A stretch of 64,000 nt of DNA from Psychrobacter immobilis (GTDB taxonomy: Bacteria; Pseudomonadota; Gammaproteobacteria; Pseudomonadales; Moraxellaceae): contig NZ_CAJHAD010000008.1 in assembly GCF_904846285.1 (NCBI RefSeq), positions 62,001 through 126,000 of the forward strand, read 5' to 3'. The position numbers and the translations under genes were made by a program. This document shows, piece after piece, positions 59,503-64,000 of this stretch; position 1 is the stretch's first letter; each line of letters begins with the position of its first letter. Under the pieces are notes generated by a model. The model saw only the letters and a program-made list of their open reading frames with translations, was not told where the DNA came from and searched no databases.

Positions 59503-60123
59503 CTACTTTTTCTCGGCGCGAACTTTATCGACCAAATAATCTACTACTTTAGGGACAGTAGCACTTTCACCCGTTACGACGTATTTGCCTTGCACAACCA
59601 CCGCTGGCACGCCTGATAACTGATAACGCTTAGCACCTGCTTGTGAGCGACCGATTTTGGTACCAACAGCAAATGAGTTATATAGGCTGTTAAATTTCTT
59701 TTCGTTCACGCCTTTAGACGCATACCATTTGCTCAGTGACGCTTGGTCAAATAATTGCTTGCCATCTTTATGTACCGCATCAAATAGCGCATCATGGGTT
59801 TTGTTTTCATAACCTAATAACTGAGCCGCATAGAAACCACGGGCACTGGCTTCCCAAACTGGGTTCAGCGCTGCTGGAGTTTTAAAGAAGGCCACGTCTT
59901 TACCTTTGTTTTTTGCCCATTTTTCCATATGCGGATTTAAGACGTTACAATGCGGGCAGCCATACCAGAAAAATTCACGCACAATGATAGCATCACCGCT
60001 GATTTTTTCTGGGTTGTCGAGCACACGGTAGTCTTTTCCTGCGACATAGTTGGCGGCTTGAGCGCCCATATTGGCAAGCCCAATAGCACAAGCCAGACCA
60101 GTCAATGCGATGATACGTTTCAT
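59503..60123 (-). CDS. dsbA: Thiol:disulphide interchange protein DsbA
   Basis: This 206-residue periplasmic oxidase introduces disulphides into secreted proteins. A signal peptide (MKRIIALTGLACAIGLANMGAQA) precedes the mature protein with the active site FFWYGCPHCNVLNP (CPHC, near residue 57) and the cis-Pro loop SGVPAVVV. ATG 60123 follows AAGGA at nine bases; the frame stays open 174 bp upstream but that part has no homology and would bury the signal peptide. Confidence 0.95.
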   Translation of the reverse strand: MKRIIALTGLACAIGLANMGAQAANYVAGKDYRVLDNPEKISGDAIIVREFFWYGCPHCNVLNPHMEKWAKNKGKDVAFFKTPAALNPVWEASARGFYAAQLLGYENKTHDALFDAVHKDGKQLFDQASLSKWYASKGVNEKKFNSLYNSFAVGTKIGRSQAGAKRYQLSGVPAVVVQGKYVVTGESATVPKVVDYLVDKVRAEKK

Positions 60124-60662
60124 ACTTGTTCCTTGAGGTGTCAAAATTTGGAATGTTTGGTTTAGACGCTTTGATTCATAAGTTTTTAGCGTATTGACAT
60201 AGGTTTCAAAATAAATCGGCGGCAATATGTCGCTTAAATTGATCTCGTTAAATCTACCTACAACAGAGTACTGCCTATAATAGCGTAAAATGCCCATAGT
60301 TGTGAACCCGATTCTTAACTAACGGTTGTAAAGCTGTGAGCTATTATTTAAGGTAGCTTACTTATGACTTTTAAGTTGAAGCTTATTAAGTTTTATCAAG
60401 GATAGAGTTATTAATTAAAGCCATTAGTTAATGACATTATAGAAAATTTAAAACTAGCAAATCTATTTTTTCTTGCTTTTATAACATTCTGACGCTTAAT
60501 AATAGTGCTACTTAAGTAGTTGATAAAACCTTGCTTATGTTTAAACGATTCACCGTCGGTGACGATGTACTGACGACAAAGTTGCCGCTCTCATGCTAAT
60601 ATTGAGCCTATCATCATAACTCTGCACGATAATAATTATAATACCCATAAAGGAAAAATCCT
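60124..60662. promoter_or_regulatory. Divergent dsbA-ubiG spacer
   Basis: The 539-bp region holds the dsbA and ubiG promoters, neither of which I can pinpoint. A 13-bp perfect palindrome TCACCG-T-CGGTGA lies at 60550-60562, about 100 bp before ubiG, and could be an operator or short hairpin. No gene is apparent. Confidence 0.4.
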
Positions 60663-61550
60663 ATGAGCCAATCTTCATCTTCTACGCAGCCTGTGAATCA
60701 TCAAGAAAACAATCCTATGAACAATGATATCGATGCTAATAACACTAACGGTATTAGCAATGTTAACAATGCTGCTAGCCAATTTGACCAAAACACGGCT
60801 ATCAACGTCGATGCCAGTGAAGTAGAAAAATTCAACAATTTGGCGAGCGAGTGGTGGAATAAAACCGGTGCTTTTGCCACCTTACACGAAATCAATCCGC
60901 TACGTCTTAACTGGATAGAAGAAAACGTCAAGCGCGGCTTTATGAGTGCTGATAGCGATAAAACGGCAGAGATGGGCTTGGCGGGTAAAAAAGTCCTTGA
61001 TGTCGGTTGCGGTGGCGGTATTTTGTCAGAATCAATGGCACGTCGCGGCGCTGATGTCACCGGTATTGACCTCGGTACAGAAAATCTAAAAGCAGCGGCC
61101 TTACATGCTGAGCAAAGCAACTTAAATGACACTTTGCGTTATCAGCATATTCCTATTGAGCAATTAGCTGCCACCCATGCCGGTCAGTTCGATGTCGTTA
61201 CTTGTATGGAGATGCTTGAGCATGTGCCAGACCCCACTGCTATCGTCGAGGCGTGCTTTGCGCTATTAGCGCCGGGCGGCGTTTGTGTGCTATCAACGAT
61301 TAACCGCAATCCTAAATCGTACCTGTTTGCCATCGTTGGGGCAGAGTATGTATTGCGCTTGCTTGATCGTGGTACTCATGATTACGCCAAATTTATCACT
61401 CCAGCTGAGTTAGATAACATGGCAGTCAATGCAGGTTTTACCCGTCAAGATATCATCGGCCTGCATTATAATCCATTGACCAAGCGCTATTGGTTGGCAC
61501 AAAACGTTGATGTTAATTATATGATGGCGGTACAAAAACTACTGGCGTAA
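60663..61550 (+). CDS. ubiG: Ubiquinone biosynthesis O-methyltransferase
   Basis: This 295-residue SAM-dependent methyltransferase does both O-methylations of ubiquinone synthesis. It shows VEKFNNLASEWWNKTGAFATLHEINPLRLNWI, SAM motif VLDVGCGGGILSESMARRGADVTGID, TCMEMLEHVPDP and STINRNPKSYLFAIVGAEYVL. About 45 Asn/Asp/Ser-rich residues precede the conserved start; an internal ATG at residue 19 is an alternative start. AAAGGA lies close to the chosen ATG. It is followed by mupP and yciK, as in Pseudomonas. Confidence 0.95.
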   Translation: MSQSSSSTQPVNHQENNPMNNDIDANNTNGISNVNNAASQFDQNTAINVDASEVEKFNNLASEWWNKTGAFATLHEINPLRLNWIEENVKRGFMSADSDKTAEMGLAGKKVLDVGCGGGILSESMARRGADVTGIDLGTENLKAAALHAEQSNLNDTLRYQHIPIEQLAATHAGQFDVVTCMEMLEHVPDPTAIVEACFALLAPGGVCVLSTINRNPKSYLFAIVGAEYVLRLLDRGTHDYAKFITPAELDNMAVNAGFTRQDIIGLHYNPLTKRYWLAQNVDVNYMMAVQKLLA

Positions 61551-61611
61551 ATCGTCTTTTATAAGTATTCCTTTTTGACCATTTTTTAAATTATTATTAA
61601 GAGCGCCTGTT

Positions 61612-62322
61612 ATGAGCCAATTTGTAAAAGCTGTCTTGTTCGACCTTGATGGCACATTAATCGATACTGCCGCCGACTTCGTGCGCATTATTGGTAAAAT
61701 GAGCAGTGAAAATGATTGGCAAGCGCCACCTGAAGCCGAAATTCGTGAGCAAGTTTCTGCTGGTGCCACGGCGATGGTACAGCTGATGTTGCGACACAAC
61801 GACCAACTTGAGGTCAGTGAAGCTGAGTTAATGGCGTTTCGTCAGCAGTTCTTAGACGATTATGAAGCGGATATATGTGTCGATAGTTGTGTTTTTAGTG
61901 GGCTTGAAGAAGTGCTGCGCGTATTAGAAGAAAAAGGCGTGCCATGGGGCATCGTCACCAATAAGCCGCGTTATCTTGCTGAGCTTCTGCTAGAAAAAAT
62001 GCAATTAGATGAGCGCTGTGCGGTGCTAGTGTGTCCGGATGACGTATCGCGTTCTAAACCCGATCCAGAGCCGATGTATGTAGCGCTAGAAAAACTTGCT
62101 ATCCCGCGCGGTGCCGCTGAAAGCGTGCTTTATGTCGGCGATCATATACGCGATATCGAAGCAGGTAAGGCTGCGGGTATGCCAACTATCTTAGCCGCTT
62201 ATGGCTATATTCCGCCAGAAGATCAAGGCAACTTAAAAAAATGGGGCGCAGACTATATTACCGAAACCCCTGCAGACTTGAATAAGTTATTACTTTCTTC
62301 TGGCAAGTTTGACTATTTATAA
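61612..62322 (+). CDS. mupP: HAD phosphatase, probable N-acetylmuramate 6-phosphate phosphatase MupP
   Basis: This 236-residue HAD hydrolase has the nucleophile VLFDLDGTLIDTAADF, motif II in GIVTNKPR, and motif IV LYVGDHIRDIEAGKAAGM. Sequence alone also fits phosphoglycolate phosphatase (Gph). The order ubiG - HAD phosphatase - YciK reductase is that of Pseudomonas, where the phosphatase is MupP. It dephosphorylates MurNAc 6-phosphate in the cell-wall recycling route that bypasses de novo synthesis and affects fosfomycin resistance. The assignment to MupP rests on context. Confidence 0.85.
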   Translation: MSQFVKAVLFDLDGTLIDTAADFVRIIGKMSSENDWQAPPEAEIREQVSAGATAMVQLMLRHNDQLEVSEAELMAFRQQFLDDYEADICVDSCVFSGLEEVLRVLEEKGVPWGIVTNKPRYLAELLLEKMQLDERCAVLVCPDDVSRSKPDPEPMYVALEKLAIPRGAAESVLYVGDHIRDIEAGKAAGMPTILAAYGYIPPEDQGNLKKWGADYITETPADLNKLLLSSGKFDYL

Positions 62323-62411
62323 AACAAATAAGCCTTATAAAGCGAATAAATAATTTATCGAAATAGCTATTAAGCACCCTACCTATTAAATAATAAGCAG
62401 TGAGTAATGCC

Positions 62412-63248
62412 ATGAGTGACAATACTAATCAGCCTACTAGCCAACAACAGATGCAATCAGCAGCGCAATCTTCTGTGCCATCTTTATCGCACGACGATAT
62501 TCGTAATTTTGTGCCGCCTGATAACTGTTTAGAAGGTAAGACTATCTTGGTAACAGGTGCCGGTGATGGTATCGGACGTGTTGCCGCCTTAACCTATGCA
62601 CGTTATGGTGCAACGGTATTATTGTTGGGGCGTACCAGTAGTAAACTTGAATACGTTTATGATGAAATAGAGAGCTTTGGTGGCAAGCAGCCTGCTATGT
62701 TACCAATGAATCTAGAAGGTGCAACCTATGCTGAGATGCAAAAACTAGAGAATTTGATTGCTAAAGAAGTCGGTCAACTTGATGGTATCTTGCATAATGC
62801 GGGCATGTTGGGCACCTTGACGCCACTTGAGATGTACGATGTCGATATGTTTGCCCAAGTAATGAAGGTTAATTTTACTTCTACCTTTATGCTCACGCAA
62901 GCCCTACTGCCTTTACTTAAGGACGCCACTCATGGTTCTATTGTTTTTACTTCTAGTAGCGTTGGCACCCATCCTCGCGCGTTTTGGGGCGCATATGCGC
63001 TGTCCAAGCAAGCGGTAGAAGGTATGAGCGATATTTTTACCCAAGAAACGCAAAATACCACTAACTTGCGCTTTAACTGTATCAATCCCGGCGGCACCCG
63101 TACCAATATGCGCGCCCATGCTTTTCCCGGTGAAAATCCTATGAGCCTCAAAACCCCTGAGGATATTATGGGCGGCTATGTGTTTTTGATGAGTGATGAA
63201 AGCATCGGCGTACGCGGTCAAGTGGTTGAGCTCCAACCAAAAGACTAA
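62412..63248 (+). CDS. yciK: YciK-family short-chain dehydrogenase
   Basis: This protein of about 278 residues has the classical SDR nucleotide loop TILVTGAGDGIGRVAALTYARYGATVLLLGRT, LHNAGMLG, the catalytic Ser in SIVFTSSSVGTHPRAFWGAYALSKQAVEGM (YxxxK), and NCINPGGTRTNMRAHAFPGENP. E. coli YciK has no proven substrate. A polar extension of about 35 residues precedes the fold. Start is uncertain: ATG 62412 or GTG 62400. It is the third gene of the ubiG unit. Confidence 0.9.
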   Translation: MSDNTNQPTSQQQMQSAAQSSVPSLSHDDIRNFVPPDNCLEGKTILVTGAGDGIGRVAALTYARYGATVLLLGRTSSKLEYVYDEIESFGGKQPAMLPMNLEGATYAEMQKLENLIAKEVGQLDGILHNAGMLGTLTPLEMYDVDMFAQVMKVNFTSTFMLTQALLPLLKDATHGSIVFTSSSVGTHPRAFWGAYALSKQAVEGMSDIFTQETQNTTNLRFNCINPGGTRTNMRAHAFPGENPMSLKTPEDIMGGYVFLMSDESIGVRGQVVELQPKD

Positions 63249-63305
63249 TCTTCATCTACAGTTCTATTGAGCAATAATTTCATAGCTATTTTTATCATTT
63301 ATAAA

Positions 63306-63331
63306 ACCGCTTATTTGTTGAAATAAGCGGT
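63306..63331. terminator. Hairpin after yciK, possible terminator
   Basis: ACCGCTTATTT and AAATAAGCGGT pair perfectly around GTTG. On the plus strand no T run follows; on the minus strand TTTTAT does. Its role in ending the yciK transcript is therefore uncertain. Confidence 0.45.
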
Positions 63332-63405
63332 ATATAACCCCATCTATTTGTTATTAAAGACTTTTATAAAAAATTAAGTATGACTAATAAAAATAGGATG
63401 AGATT

Positions 63406-63672
63406 ATGGCAGGTGGTTGGTCAAGAGATGGGGCAGAGCATGAGCAAATGGATGCGACCGTTAACGATGCGTTAGAGCGCGCGCGGCGAGCGCTACCAAC
63501 GGGTAAAAGCGCTGAGTTTTGCGATGAGTGTGGCAACCCGATTCCAGAAGCGCGGCGTATTGCCGTGCCGGGCGTGCAGCACTGCGTCGGCTGTCAGTCG
63601 CAACTGGAACAAGAAGCAAAGGCGACTGAATTATTTAATCGCCGCGGTAGTAAAGACAGCCAATTACGTTAG
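63406..63672 (+). CDS. DksA/TraR-type C4 zinc finger protein, YbiI-like
   Basis: This 88-residue protein matches E. coli YbiI almost end to end: AGGWSRDGAEHEQMDATVNDALERARRALPTG, the zinc finger CDECGNPIPEARRIAVPGVQHCVGCQ (C-x2-C-x17-C-x2-C) and the identical end NRRGSKDSQLR. It lacks the coiled-coil prong of DksA that reaches the RNA polymerase active site, so it may not act as DksA does. Function is unknown. GGATGA precedes the ATG. Confidence 0.93.
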   Translation: MAGGWSRDGAEHEQMDATVNDALERARRALPTGKSAEFCDECGNPIPEARRIAVPGVQHCVGCQSQLEQEAKATELFNRRGSKDSQLR

Positions 63673-63722
63673 TTTTATGCACTAAATATTCAACGTTAAA
63701 GTAATATAGTATCTGCACTTTA

Positions 63723-63825
63723 AAAACGATACAGTGCGACTGAGATGAATTTTTCGATGCCTCTGTGATAACGGCAAGCAAGGAAAATTTATACCAGTCG
63801 CACATGTATATTAACGTATCGATTT
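63723..63825. repeat. Nested inverted-repeat element (MITE-like or structured RNA)
   Basis: Outer arms CGATAC (63727-63732) and GTATCG (63816-63821), with flanking A and T tracts, enclose inner arms GTGCGACTG (63734-63742) and CAGTCGCAC (63795-63803). Inside, GATGAATTTTTC faces GGAAAATTTATAC and TGCC faces GGCA. The whole folds into one long interrupted stem. It could be a miniature inverted-repeat transposable element or a structured non-coding RNA ending at the terminator 30 bp on. Confidence 0.55.
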
Positions 63826-63854
63826 TATTTCAAACTGACGATAGTTAGAACAAT

Positions 63855-63887
63855 AAAAAACCCTGCACATTGATTGCAGGGTTTTTT
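63855..63887. terminator. Bidirectional terminator, ybiI-like gene / ompR
   Basis: CCCTGCA and TGCAGGG pair around CATTGAT, with six A before and six T after. It serves the two convergent genes. Confidence 0.92.
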
Positions 63888-63922
63888 ATGGCATTGAATA
63901 TTATCAATATTAAACGCTAAAC

Positions 63923-64000
63923 CTATTCGCTTTTAGCGGCTTCTACTTCTGCTTCATCTGGCACGAATACATAACCGACGCCCCAAACAGTCTGGATATA
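63923..64000 (-). CDS. ompR: OmpR-type response regulator, C-terminal end only
   Basis: The window ends inside this gene. The visible 25 residues read YIQTVWGVGYVFVPDE followed by an acidic Ala/Glu-rich tail and a TAG stop. This is the end of the winged-helix DNA-binding domain of OmpR (E. coli: YIQTVWGLGYVFVPDG). The rest, including the receiver domain, lies beyond the right edge. Confidence 0.85.
   Translation of the reverse strand, partial: YIQTVWGVGYVFVPDEAEVEAAKSE

Noticed and set aside
60701-61132. 143-codon minus-strand frame inside ubiG
   Set aside because: Antisense to a gene with clear SAM motifs; hydrophobic end reflects AT-rich complement of the Asn/Asp-rich extension.

Overview
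The window is ordinary core chromosome from a gammaproteobacterium of the Moraxellaceae, almost certainly a Psychrobacter. The evidence is moderately AT-rich DNA, the gltA / sdhCDAB / sucAB-lpdA-sucCD arrangement, an AlgZ/AlgR-type pair beside argH and hemCD, many Asn/Ser/Asp-rich low-complexity tails and N-terminal extensions, and a homologue of Balon, the ribosome hibernation factor first described in Psychrobacter urativorans. I see no prophage, insertion sequence, CRISPR array, rRNA or tRNA. The right edge cuts the 3' end of ompR (minus strand).

Layout. 0.1-3.8 kb (minus): a degenerate macro-domain protein, a membrane-anchored coiled-coil protein, and oligopeptidase A (prlC) directly coupled to a YheV-like zinc-ribbon protein. 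4.3-5.4 kb (plus): the Balon-family gene with its own leader and terminator. 5.6-12.2 kb: an EEP-fold nuclease/phosphatase, an MDR oxidoreductase, AlkB, an alpha/beta hydrolase, an ABC exporter and an EamA transporter. 12.4-17.9 kb: class I aldolase, thiC under a TPP riboswitch, yggX, argH. 18.0-24.0 kb: AlgZ-like kinase, AlgR-like regulator, hemC, hemD, a HemX-like protein, a thioesterase. 24.2-28.9 kb: ribB with an inactive RibA-like half, rarA, an HExxH vgr-related protein, a lipoprotein.

29.0-44.5 kb is a TCA-cycle block: gltA reads leftward, and sdhCDAB, sucAB, lpdA and sucCD read rightward, supplying citrate synthase, succinate dehydrogenase, 2-oxoglutarate dehydrogenase and succinyl-CoA synthetase. 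Most of its cistrons are separated by unusually long spacers (100-400 bp) holding stable hairpins, including a full terminator between sucB and lpdA. Between gltA and sdhC, a consensus-like promoter, two hairpins and an orphan terminator outline a possible unannotated RNA of about 230 nt, or an sdh leader with an attenuator.

44.6-51.3 kb makes nucleotide-sugar precursors: galE, galU, pgi, a UDP-glucose dehydrogenase homologue that has lost its catalytic residues, and an opposing pgm/algC. 51.5-59.4 kb holds mazG, a small ComEA-like protein, pcnB with a long disordered basic tail, folK-panB-panC, rapZ and darP. 59.5-63.7 kb holds dsbA, then ubiG-mupP-yciK and a YbiI-type zinc finger gene. A nested inverted-repeat element of about 100 bp lies before the terminator shared with ompR.

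The most notable items are the Balon gene, the UDP-glucose dehydrogenase pseudoenzyme, the candidate RNA upstream of sdhC, the nested inverted-repeat element at 63.7 kb, and the hairpin-separated TCA cistrons. All identifications were made by eye, without database searches.
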